NCBI GenBank assembly: GCA_035048485.1
Contig: CM068587.1
Location: 24,095,034 to 24,159,033, forward strand
Direction of reading: 5' to 3'
DNA length: 64,000 bases
Source: Pteria penguin
Lineage: Eukaryota > Mollusca > Bivalvia > Pterioida > Pteriidae
Both the position numbers and the translations under genes were made by a program. The notes under the pieces were generated by a model. That model searched no databases and had not been told where the DNA came from. It saw nothing but the letters and a program-made list of their open reading frames with translations. This document shows, in pieces, positions 20,080-32,900 of this stretch (its first letter is position 1; each line of letters begins with the position of its first letter).

Positions 20080-22600
20080 CAAGAGGCCCAAGTGGGCCTA
20101 TATCGCTCACCTGAGTACCTATATTATCAGTCATGCATGAAGGAAGAATTCATTTATTTTTGCATTAATGTGACTAAGTCAAAACAGATGTTGAAAATAT
20201 GTCAAATTTTATTTCAGGCTAGAATAAAAAACAACACTTTTTTGCACATCCATTCAGGTGATTTTGATATTAAGCACTTCCTTTGTCTCTGCAAGAAGTC
20301 ATTCAGGGCAACAAGTTAGTCATTTTCTTTAGGTGGGGCCTTTTGTTGACTGATTTCAAGTCTGGGTCATGAACAACAATTGTTTCAAATATTGTCCAGA
20401 TCTAACTTAAAATTGCCTAATTTCATATGTTGAGTGTTGAGAAACATCTAAAAACTTATTTAGATGTGTAAAGAAATGAAAAAAAATTTTGACCACAGCT
20501 GGATTTGAACCGCTACTCTCCATATTTCAATTACCAACTGGTATATGTACTATTGTGAGAACTGCTTTTTAGACATGGTGGCATTATCTGTTAACCAATT
20601 TGGATGAAATTTACCAAATTGATAGAGGACTTTTAGTACTTCATGTATTCCATGTTTCATTAAAATCTTTCATGTGGTATAACAGCAGAAGTGAAAAATG
20701 TGATTGAATTGTTCCTATACACCCTCATTTGGAAGTCTTAAAAAATTCATAGAAAATCCAAAAATTGAGATATTGACAAAATTCTTTCAAAGTAACAATC
20801 CTTACCATAATTATGATCACAATAGTCCATAAGAAATCATCATTATCAATTAACTAGGAAATATGACACTTTTTTCTGCATTGAATCACCAAGTCCAAAG
20901 AAATGTCGAAAAAAATTCTAAAATTTGATTTTGGAAGGGAACCAAAATGACAATACATCTTCACTCATCCCTCTAGATCATTTCTATGCATTCTGTTTGT
21001 CTCTGTATACAGCCCGTATGAAAAAGAATATTGTTAAACGAGGGAACTCTTTTGTGACCTACTCTTGACTATGGTGGCGCCACCTGTAAAGAGGTCTGGA
21101 CGAAAACAACAGAATTTGAAGAGGATCATAAGTGACTTATTTCTACCAAGATTTATTAAAATCCTTCAAACAGTTTTGTAGAAAAAGTTGAAAATGTGAA
21201 AAATGGCCAAACTCCCCCCCCCCTTTTTTTTGGAAGTCTTAAACGTAAAATTCCTAATTTCATATGTTGAGAAACATCTAAAAACTTATTTAGATGTGTA
21301 AAAAAAAAAAAAAATTTTTTTGACCACAGCTGGATTTGAACCGCTACTCTCCATATTTCAATTACCAAGTGGTATATGTACCATTGTGAGACCTACTTTT
21401 AGACATGGTGGCATTATCTGTTAACCAATTTGGATGATCCGCACAAAAAACAAAACCTTTGAAAAGGACTATGAGTACTTGCATCCTACCCAGTTTTATC
21501 ACAATCCTTCAAGTTGTTCTGTAGATCAAGTTGAAGATATGAAAAATTGTCCCCTCCCCCCCCTTTTCTTGGAAGTCTTAAAAAATTCATAAAAAATTCA
21601 AAAATCGAGATATTGAAAAAATTCCTTCACACCAGCATTCCTTACCATAGAAATGATTAAATGAAACCAAATGAATGCATCAATGTTTACTAAAAGAAAA
21701 TAATAACTCTTTAATGCATTAAAATAACAAAGTCCAAAATAAAAATGAAAAAACGTCAAAAATTTGATTTCGGAATGGAACCAAAAATATCAACACTTCT
21801 TCCCATATGCCTCTATCTCATTCCTATGCAGTCGGTTTGTCGCTGTATGCACCCGATCTGAATAAGAAGTTTGTCAAAGGAGGGTACCCTCTGTGACCTA
21901 CTTTTGTCTGTGGTGGTGCCACCTGTTCATGGATCCTGACAAAGATGACCACATTTGTCGGGGACCTTGAGTATTTGATGCATGCCAAGTTTCATTGAAT
22001 TCCAGCAAGTGGTTCCGAAGAAAAAGTTCAAACTGTGAAATGTTTACACCAATTATCCAACCCCCCCTTTTTCTTGAAAGTCTTAAAAAATTCATAAAAA
22101 ATCCAAAACATAAAATATCGAAAAATTTTCTTCGCAGTAGTATTTCTTACCATCAAAATGATCAAATTAAACCAAATTCATGCATCAATGTTTACTAAAA
22201 GAAAAAAATACCTCTTTTCTGCATTAAAATTACCAAGTACAAAAAAATGTCAATAATTTGATTTCGGAATGGAACCAAAAATAACAACACTTCTTCACAC
22301 ATCCCTCTAGATCATTCCTATGCATTTGGTTTGTCTCTGTATGCCCCCGGTCTGAAGAAGAAGTTTGTCAAAGGAGGGTACCCTCTTTGACCTACTTTTG
22401 CCTGTGGTGGCGCCACCTGTTGATGAATCTGGACGAAAAACAACAACACTTGTAGGGGACCATGAGTACTTCATGCTTATTAAGTTTCATCAAATTCTGT
22501 TCAGTGGTTCTGGAGAAGAAGTCGAAAATGTGAAAAGTTAACGACGGACGGTGATTGATCACAATAGCTCACTTCAGCCTTTGGCTCAGGTGAGCTAAAA
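20080..22600 (+). mobile_element. Large modular repeat with GCTCACCTGAG ends (copy 1)
   Basis: Starts 'gaggcccaagtgggcctat' followed by 'atcgctcacctgagtacc' and ends 'ggctcaggtgagctaaaa', so the outer ends are short inverted repeats around GCTCACCTGAG. The interior is built from modules of about 450-560 bp, repeating 'ttctgtagaaaaagttgaaa', a C/T run, 'ggaagtcttaaaaaattcat', 'gatttcggaatggaacc' and 'ggtggcgccacctgt'. No transposase frame. The opposite-strand copy is at 55249-59421. Confidence 0.75.
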
Positions 22601-24204
22601 AATCATACAAAATCAGAAATTTGAACTCAGAAAACAAAATTTTATTCTTTGAATATAACTTTCTGTATGTGTTAATTCAATTTAATTAACAAGTTATTTT
22701 CAATTTCTTCCATTTACGATAAAGATTTCAATTGATTCATCGGTCAAAAAGTACAATAAATAAATACATTAAATACAGAATCAAATCATGAGAAATTTTC
22801 ACTCATTTACAAAATCAAATAATTGCAATTTCATTTCACATATTAAGTAAGAAAATTTAAATTCCAAGGATCTTAATAATGTACAAATAAATATATTTTC
22901 TATTCAATTTAAAATTTATGTAATCATAATTTACATTAAGAATATTTCGAGATACATAGTAGCATCTTAGATGCAGATAATTCATCAAAGTAACATTGCT
23001 ATATTTTGTCACAAAATTCATGCTTATTCAATAAATTAATCTGAGATGACATCCTTCACAAATCAGCACCTCGCCATAATTTACTCGCAAATAATGCATT
23101 AAACCTATTGTTTCTACACCCTATAGCACCACAATATTGTCTATCAAATACCTACATGAAAACTCTTATACAAACCTAACACTCTAACTAGTTGTTTTTG
23201 GTCTCTCATTTTCACCACTTTTATGCACTTAAGAATGTATATAAATAATCAATGTAAATTGAGTTTAACAGATAAATCTTGAGATAACAAAGCCCTTAGG
23301 AAGAATAAATGATTTGAAGACAGGTAAGACATAATAAAGGCAGTACATTATATATAAACAATAGTTTAAAATGTTCAGTTCAGTACCATTACCAAATTAT
23401 TGTTTATTAATGATAAATATCTATGTTGAAATAAATATCCATGTTGAAATTCCAAGAAATGATAGACATTTTGGGTAGAAAAAGAGTTTAGATCACATCC
23501 ATTTTTGTATGCCAGTGTTCACAGTGGTTTGAACTACCCCCTTCTGCAGATCTTGTGTAAAGATAAATTATCAAGAAACTACCATAAAACATTGTCATTT
23601 TCTAAATATACTTAAGCATGGAGGTTTCATGTTGGACATTGATTTGTTATAATGTATGGAGTGAAGTCACTTATATCAATGAAGTGTCTGGTGGCATTAT
23701 TTCTGACATAAAGTTGTGATTCAAAGAGGTAAGGTTTGACACATGTAATGTGATACTGACTGCACAGCTGCTTATAGATGCAACAAGTTTAAACAGCACA
23801 CAAGACATTGAGATACGAGATCTATCAACTATGAATAAAGTGATTTGATCACAAACTGGCTCTTAGAAATATGTTATAACAAACATTTATGTCATAAGAC
23901 TATTGCGTAATGTCTGATTTCCTATTACAGCCTCTTCTGAAAGATTAGCAAAAAGAAAAAAAAAAAGAAAGAAATTTCAATAGGGAATTTAATATCAGAT
24001 TAGAGGGATGACTTGGCTGTAGATAATATGAAAAATGAGCTCCTATTCAGTCTTGCATTCAAAGACATGGCTAAAATAAAAAAAGATTCCAAATATAAAT
24101 CTGGGAATGACCTATTGTCAAGGTCATTCCCCTCTATAATGACATTTACTTTATATACATTTATTTTAATGATATCGAAAATGATTAAAGACGAAATTTA
24201 TTAA

Positions 24205-24800
24205 TAAGAGGCCAAAAGTGACCTACATAAATCACCTAAGCCTGAGAACAATCGCCTACCACCCCCTGTCCTTTTATTTTAACAATATAAAAAATAGGGG
24301 GAAAATCTTATAATTATCTTTCTAAAATCTGATCAAATATCCCAAATTGAGGGATTATAAATAACTGGTAATCTTTGATGAGAAAATCAAAGAATAATCT
24401 GAATCATGCAAAAATAATGTAGACCAAATGGGCATAAAAAGTGTAAAAAATTTGAATTCTGAATTGAACCAATAACAACACCACTTCTTAGGACACTCTT
24501 CCTTGATGCCTGCAGTGTGTCAGTCTATGCATGAGGAAGAAATTTGTCAAACGAGGGTAACCCCTAATGCCTAAGTCACCCTGCCCTAGATGCGCATCCT
24601 TAAAGGATGTGGTAAAAAATAACAACACAAGTAGGGAACATTGAGTACTTTGTCTCTACTGATATTCATCAAAATCCCTTTAGGTTTTCTACAAAAGTCA
24701 AAACTATAAAAAGTTTACGCCAAGCGGATAGAGGGATGGATAGACACTGCACTGGAAGTAATTACAATAGTTCACTTGGGCCTTCAACTTGGAAGAGCTA
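24205..24800 (+). repeat. Degenerate GCTCACCTGAG-family repeat
   Basis: Begins 'gaggccaaaagtgacctac', ends 'cacttgggccttcaacttgg', and retains 'aatttgtcaaacgagggtaa' and 'gggaacattgagtacttt' module phrases in the same order as the copy at 20080-22600. Confidence 0.55.
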
Positions 24801-26772
24801 TAAAATGTTATACTGACCTTGACTATAAGTCATCCATACACTCAGGTCATAAGTGACAATCACATAAATGATTAGCCTCTATTGTTGATTATATTCAACA
24901 AGCTTCAAATATTATTTACACTTACTTTCATAATACACTAAAGACAAGAACAGCACATTCAAGATATCATGACTAAAGATTTAGAAAAATCACATTCGCT
25001 TTAGATAAATTATTGTATACTGTCCTCAAAAACAGAAATAGCACTGTTAAATCTAATAATATCTAACATACTACTGAAGGAGTTATGTTGCTCCATACAA
25101 ACATTATCAGAAACCAATTCAAGGTCATAGAAATCTTGACAGTCAGTAAAGACAGTAGATGAGAAACAACTAAACAGAGTATGGCTTCATTGCACAGCTA
25201 GGTCAAATTGACCTAGTTATTTGAAATCAGTAAGTATCAGTCAGCTCACATACAAAGTACCAAAGTCTGTGGTTTGTTCTTAGTTCTGAAATGCTTCATT
25301 CAGAATAAGAATGCTGAGTGACAGAAAGATGGATGATGTATTGTTCTGTATTCCAGTCAAAAAATTATATAAACACATTTTTGTAAACTGTCCTATTAGA
25401 AAGAAAAAAAGATTGATAAGCCTCATAACGTTACATGCAAGAATTCTCTCTAAGATACACTAACACTTGTAATGTTGTGGAAATAAATCATATAGCACAA
25501 ACTTCCATGTCAAAGTTTGGATAGGATTCACAAGACATTTCATAATGATTGACTGATGTGTTTTATAGGGCTCAGACTAAATTCCACAATTGTTGCACAA
25601 TTCTTTTCAAATTCAATGAAAATAAAAATGGTGGTGTTTAAACTTGTTATATCTTTAAAACAAAATACTGTACTGCATAGTTTGTCAGATGTGATGGGCA
25701 GTGTGAACCCTAGTTTCGAAACATTTTATGTGGTAAAGAAGTTACATAGAGGTGAAAGATATGAAATATGTAATGGTTATTTCCTACTGTCCAAGTGATA
25801 ACTGTCTTATCAATGGAATAGGTGTAGTTTTCAACATGAGGGAGCAGATTGCAAGAGCTTGAAACCACTGCTTCTCTATTGATAAGAGTTACTGTGAGGA
25901 CAGTATGAAATAACCGACTTGTCAGAAATCAAACTGAACTCAATTTAATGCATTCAAAATGAAAGAGAGCATGGTTCTCAGACTCACAAACATTGAAATT
26001 TATGAAATTTTTTGAGTAAACAAGGAACAAAATTCTGCATGAAACATATCCACCCTATCGTACATTCACTGTTGTATCAAATAGCAAATCATCTAAATTT
26101 CTTTAAAGGTATATGATGGTCTTCACTGTATGTTTCCTTAAAGCAGAACATTTAGGTAATTATTTTTCATTTGTTTTCTAGAACGTTATACACATATATG
26201 TAACAACCAAAGGAGAAGACTGTATACATAATGTATCCACAGATCTATAGTAAGCACTATTTGTTGAAGAAAACCTAAAAATAAATCATAAAGCTGTTGA
26301 TATACCAAACTAAATATAAAGCTTACACATAATCATTCCTAAATTCATTAAATGCAAATGAATCATTCAAATATCATAATAAAGACAATGAATTGAACAG
26401 GGAAATTTGAAAAACTTTCTAATTATATTCTTCTTTGTACCACACAGTACATGTATCTTATCTGTTCTATCAATTCTTATTCTTAGTCAAGGTCAACATT
26501 TCCTTTTCAAATTTAACTCTTTAGATTTTAATAGGTTATAAATTCAAATCAACCTGTAATTAATGCAAATGCTAACACAGGATACTAGATACTCTAAGTC
26601 ATACTTGGAGATTCTAAATTTTACGTATAACAAAAATAATCATAGAAATGAATTATAACAGAGAAGACACCCATTCTGTATCAATGGCATAGTGCTTCAT
26701 ATACACTTACAATTGTTTTAGATCAAATTCATTTCAAACAATGAGAAATATGAACAATGCTATTACCTATCC

Positions 26773-26778
26773 TTTATT
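26773..26778 (-). terminator. Candidate Dicer polyadenylation hexamer
   Basis: AATAAA on the minus strand, 37 nt beyond the Dicer TAG stop. It is the first such hexamer downstream of the stop; use is not proven. Confidence 0.35.
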
Positions 26779-26814
26779 GCAAAAGAAATGAAACATTGTG
26801 TAAACCAAGACAGC

Positions 26815-26977
26815 CTAAATTAGTCCATCTGTTTGCATGGCTTTAATTGAACGAAGGGCTTTTTTAGCTGCAGCACTTTTAGCAATTCTATAATTTCTAC
26901 CAATCCCAGTGAATACACCTTTACTGACGACATTAACTTTGACCCTGATCTTGCCTTCTAATGTTCTCTCTGGTTTT
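26815..26977 (-). CDS. DICER1: Dicer exon 17 (dsRBD, stop)
   Basis: Encodes [40 protein letters not shown] and [13 protein letters not shown], then TAG at 26817-26815. The KSAAAKKAL helix is the typical C-terminal part of a dsRNA-binding domain. Acceptor 'ttattttcag'. Confidence 0.96.
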
Positions 26978-29900
26978 CTGAAAATAATGGAAAGAAATTC
27001 ATACAAATCTATGTATTTAGTGTTCAATATACAGGAATTGACAACAACACTTTTCTAATATTTGCTGATATATTAGAGTGAGAATGTCCTTTACCAGCAT
27101 TATATTGTAATTAGACATGGAAAATCTCTGACTATGATTTCCCAACTAAAATATGGTAACCAGCATTATTTATAGAATAAGTGTCTTATTTTGTGTTTTC
27201 ATGCAGGATTGAATTACAATTGATGATGCATTTATTAGATATAATGTGCATTAGCGCATTATACATGTATCTCATAAATGCATCAGCCATTGTAATTCAT
27301 TCCTGCATGAATCCACAAAGTAAGACATTTATTCTATATATATGTGCTTTTAACACCAAAATATCATACTGGAAACTTCCATTTCCTATTCAAAAACTGC
27401 ATCAGCAAATTATTTCGGAAGGAAGTCATAAATTGAAAGAAACAGCTAGTGTCCCTTGACAATGTAACATTACAGTGGTTGTGCATATATTTTACAGTAA
27501 AATTGATTTATACTTATGTTGACCCACTCTAGTTGAATTTTAAGAATGAATTTCAATATAATTATTCCTTTTTTCATTTACTTTATGGCTTCATAATGGT
27601 CTCACTACCATAAACTAACAGTAAATTAAAATCATACTCAAATTTGGCCGTCTCTGGTTCCATTTCCAGCAACTCCCTAACAGGTGACTTGGGAATGCTT
27701 TTCAGGTATTTATCTGAAATGTGACAGAAGAAAGATATTGTAACTGTTTGCAAATAAACAAGTAAAATTTTGTGTTGTATACGATATCTGGGTTAAATGT
27801 TCCTTGTTTGTCATTGAATGAATAGACCAGATAATTATACCTAGAAGTCATATCCAGGGTGTTTGACATAAAAATATTCTGAGACCTTATGCCATGGTCA
27901 TGTTTCCAAAGGTTTTTGGATGATTTTGGGATACTGAAGGCTGGGGAAAATTCTGAGTTGTGAGCAACTGCACAAAATGTTTAAAATTTTTGGATTATGC
28001 ACTGAAGGGCATTGACAGGCATCCATACAGACACTGCACAATATGTAAAAATCAAACAGAAATAAAAAACACCTCCCTACGGGTATCCATGTCCCAGTCA
28101 GATATCCGAGTGTAACACACTATCATGTATTTATAAAGGGTATATTTATTGGAATACAGGAATAAATGTGATCTTATTTATGTTTATTTTTGCCGACTTC
28201 AAAAATGACTGCTATAACCAATCTGCTCACCTCAAATATTTATCAGTTGAGGTTCATACCATTCTCTGCGGCATATCTGCCATGATCAGACAGTGACTAT
28301 AAGATTGAGGTCTTGAGAGTATGATCCCCAATAATCCCCCTCATTTTAAAGGTGAACCTCCGAACCTCTGTTAGAGGTCAAATTCATCATTAGAAGAAAA
28401 CAACATTGCGCTATTTTTTTCCAATGAGTCCACAGATGCCCAATTTATTTAAATCATTCGTGAATCTCCCTGCAATTTTCCAAATTACCCAAATAGTCAG
28501 CTCATTACCTAATTAGTTGAGCACTGTTTACCTCATCAGCAGAAATGTGACTAGAATAATACAGAAAGAAAATGATATTGCACTGTTGAACAGCACATAA
28601 TACACCTGCACTTTATTATCTTCGGTGTCATACAAAATAGAATTAAATATCTAATCTAATTAAGGTAAATGTAGACTACCCTTGATACTGGTATAATACT
28701 CCAGTTTTCTTCTTCAACTGTTTGTAGGTTAAGTGATCTTTTTCGCGAATACATCATTTTCCACGTTGACACCCCCTTTCCTTTCATAAATACACCGACA
28801 ACAATTGTACTAAAAATTGAGATGTGAAAATTCCCGTTCATAATGTGATCTTTCTTTAAACCAAAGTTCATCAAAATCCACCACAGAGTTTAGGAGGAGT
28901 TGCAAAGACAAAGTATTTTGCAAAGTCCAAGTGTAATAAGTCCTATAAATTTCTTGGACAGCATTCCCCTTCCAATATGCACATCTTCATATGGTGTTCT
29001 TTCTCTTTACCATGTTTCATAAAAATCCTCTGAATGATTTAGAAGGAGAAGTGACGACATAATTTGCACAGAAAATTCGAAGTCCAAGGGCCATAACTCT
29101 TGTATATTTTTTGGACAGCATTCCCCTTCTAATACGCACATTTAAGTTTCATAAAAATCCCCCTTAAAGTTTATGTTGTGAAAGACAAGATATTTTAAGA
29201 AAATCTAAGTCAAAGGTATTTTTATTTTTTGGACAGCATTCCACTTGCAATATGCACACCATTATATGGTGTTCTTTCCTTGTACAAAGTTTCATCCAAA
29301 TCCCCTGACGGTTTAGGAAGAGTTGAAAAGACAAAATAGGTGGGACAGACAAACAACAGTGGTAAAGTAAATACGCTCACAGTTTATGCAGGCATATAAT
29401 AACTTGAAACTTTTTAACGGTATAAAAGGAATGTAGCAGATACACTGATATTCTAAGAATTTCATTTAAACAAATTTTTACCTATCTGTGGCTTCATGAC
29501 CCTGTAGTAAACTCTCCATACTTCATCCAATGACATACCACTGTCAAGGTATATTGCACCAGCCAAGGACTCAAAAATATCACCAAGGGCCTTCGGTACT
29601 TCTAACTCTACTCTCTCTGCTTCTTCTTCCACATTTTCCTTTAAACAATGAAGAATTTAAAATGCAAGATAAAAGTGTCCAGGACATACTCTGGAAAAAC
29701 ATTAGGTGTCATTAGGCTTTGCAGGCCATACAAAAAAGCGTATGATTTTAAATTTTCAACTCAACTTTATTTTCTTCTCAACATTTTGTATCATGAAAAT
29801 GACTTCCCATTTCTTGTTTTAATAGATTTAAGAAATGAATTCTATATTTTTTTGGTTAATGGAGGTATCAACCTAAAATTTGGATGGAAAACTGCATCAG

Positions 29901-32900
29901 TGCACGAAACGCATAGATGCAAAAATTTCTGTTCAAATTATATAGGATTCATTTCTTATCATTTTATCAAGCTTGTATATGGAAACAAAAATTTAATAAA
30001 TGTCCAATAAACTTAATCTATTATGGCACTACATTACTATTTTGTCCCTGATACATGGTGACTTGATGATTGATCACATAGTAATACAATGACAAGGTAA
30101 ACAACATTTTAAAGTCAATACTGGCGGCTAACACGAGATTTGAAAATTTTATCCTACTGTCCATTGAAATGATTAGAAGTGAAATATAACAAACATTTAT
30201 TAAAATACGAATTAATGCATATGCATATGAGGATGACAATCTGTTCCTTAAGGTATTTGTATTTTGAATGCTATTACTATTAGTATTATTAGAAATGTGT
30301 GTTGACTGGTGCATGTGCGTGCCACAAGGTGGAAAGAGTAGGTTCAGGGACTTGGATTGGAGGCAGCACCTAGTCTGGTGGATATTCCTGTTCTGTTTGT
30401 CTAGTCAGGCATGATACCACAGAAATTATAGTTACATTTGTATCAGCATCCATTGTCGAGTAGTTGGCTTGGCTATTTCTAAACAGCACTGTACAGTAGA
30501 CTACACTAGACCAGATGATAGATTTAGATATATTTTACTTTTCTATTTGATAACAGTAGGAAATTACATCTTTTATTTAATAGTTTCTAAAATGAAGTGT
30601 GATTTCTCTTGTACTTTTAATTCATTATATATATAATGAAACAATGTTATGTAATCAATTAACAACACCGGAAACACTGTTCCATAATTAAAACAGGGTT
30701 TTGCATTCCAGAGGAGAGAAGTTCCGGCAATTGACGAATAGTGACATATCTGCACTCCAAATTTTGTTGATGCAGAAATCAACTAAATTTTTTAACCAAT
30801 CAGATTTGCCGCATGTCCATCAACATAAAGAAAATTGAATGATTGAGAATTTTTCATCTCTATGATATTTGGACATTGTTAAGTGGTGGAATATGGAGAA
30901 TGCAGAGTACACCACTGACCATTTGAAAGCACACTGATAAACCTTCATACTTACATCACCTGAGTATCACATCCAAATGTTGGTCTCAGATGAAACAATG
31001 AGATCCAGTACAAAGACTCATTTCAACTGGTCACTATTTTCTCTTTGCATAATTGACTCTAAATTATTATTTTCAACATTTATGGCTATATACATGTACA
31101 AAGAAGATGAAAACAGATCAGATTTATCATCATTTATCATCTGTGGATTCTTACTTTTTCATCAATGAAATCTATCTTCTCTAGATACTCCTCCATCATC
31201 TCTAGTTACTTTTTCACCACTGAGACTTAATTCATAATACTTTTATTAATTAATTACTGTGATCCAAGTCATTGTCTCTAGTTACTTACTGCTATATCAC
31301 TGTGATCTAATTCACTACCTCTAGTTACTTACTGCTATATCTCTGTGATCTAATTCATCATCTCTAGTTACTTACTGCTATATCTCTGTGATCTAATTAA
31401 TCATCTGTAGTTACTGCTTTCACCATCTCTAGTTACTTACTGCTATATCTCTGTGATCTAATTCATCATCTCTAGTTACTTACTGCTATAACTCTGTGAT
31501 CTAATTCATCATCTCTAGTTACTTACTGCTATATCTCTGTGATCTAATTCATCATCTCTAGTTACTTACTGCTATAACTCTGTGATCTAATTCATCGTCT
31601 CTAGTTACTTACTGCTATAACTCTGTGATCTAATTCATCGTCTCTAGTTACTTACTGCTATATCTCTGTGATCTAATTAATCATCTCTAGTTACTGCTTT
31701 CACCATCTCTAGTTACTTACTGCTATATCTCTGTGATCTAATTCATCGTCTCTAGTTACTTACTGCTATATCTCTGTGATCTAATTCATTGTCTCTAGTT
31801 ACATACTGCTATATCTCTGTGATCTAATTCATCATCTCTAGTTAATTACTGCTATATCTCTGTGATCTAATTCATCGTCTCTAGTTACTTACTGCTATAT
31901 CTCTGTGATCTAATTCATTGTCTCTAGTTACATACTGCTATATCTCTGTGATCTAATTCATCGTCTCTAGTTAATTACTGCTATATCTCTGTGATCTAAT
32001 TCATCATCTCTAGTTACTTACTGCTATATCTCTGTGATCTAATTCATTGTCTCTAGTTAATTACTGCTATATCTCTGTGATCTAATTCATCATCTCTAGT
32101 TACATACTGCTATATCTCTGTGATCTAATTCATCGTCTCTAGTTACATACTGCTATATCTCTGTGATCTAATTCATCGTCTCTAGTTAATTACTGCTATA
32201 ACTCTGTGATCTAATTCATCATCTCTAGTTACATACTGCTATATCTCTGTGATCTAATTCATCGTCTCTAGTTAATTACTGCTATATCTCTGTGATCTAA
32301 TTCATCATCTCTAGTTACTTACTGCTATATCTCTGTGATCTAATTCATCATCTCTAGTTACTTACTGCTATATCTCTGTGATTTAATTCATTGTCTCTAG
32401 TTACTTACTGCTATATCTCTGTGATCTAATTCATCGTCTCTAGTTAATTACTGCTATATCTCTGTGATCTAATTCATCATCTCTAGTTACTTACTGCTAT
32501 ATCTCTGTGATCTAATTCATCATCTCTAGTTACTTACTGCTATATCTCTGTGATCTAATTCATTGTCTCTACTTACTTACTGCTTTATCAGTTTGATCTA
32601 TTTCATAATCTCCTGATACTTACTTCTTCATCACTGAGATCTATTTCATCATCCCTCTCTTTCTGTCGTGCAACAAACTTCTCGATGACATGGAACAAGG
32701 GAGGAGATATGGCTTTGAAATATTTGTGAAATTCCCATTTGACCGCCAAAGCAGCAAAGATGTTATTGTTGACAAGAGCTGACCGTAGATCAGTCAAGAC
32801 ACCAGGAGAATATTTGCATGAGTCTTCATAGAGATGTCGAGTTATAACATAATCCAAAATGGCATCACCAAGGAATTCTAATCTGCAATACATGTCGAAA

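Larger units (their letters stand above)
22601..26814. other. AT-rich DNA downstream of Dicer, possible long 3' UTR
   Basis: No gene recognised. On the minus strand the first AATAAA after the Dicer stop lies at 26773-26778 and could end the transcript, but a longer 3' UTR cannot be excluded. A degenerate member of the GCTCACCTGAG repeat family is at about 24205-24800. Confidence 0.4.

Noticed and set aside
24013..24204. 63-codon plus-strand frame
   Set aside because: Low-complexity, AT-driven frame at the edge of a degenerate repeat.
27198..27311. Annotating the intronic hairpin as a miRNA gene
   Set aside because: The stem is longer than usual and there is no small-RNA evidence, so it is reported only as a foldback.
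29530..29715. Plus-strand open frame of 61 codons
   Set aside because: Overlaps Dicer exon 15 in antisense and has no independent support.
31183..32623. CRISPR-like array
   Set aside because: Regular 43-bp repeats have no unique spacers; the sequence is a direct tandem minisatellite in an animal intron.
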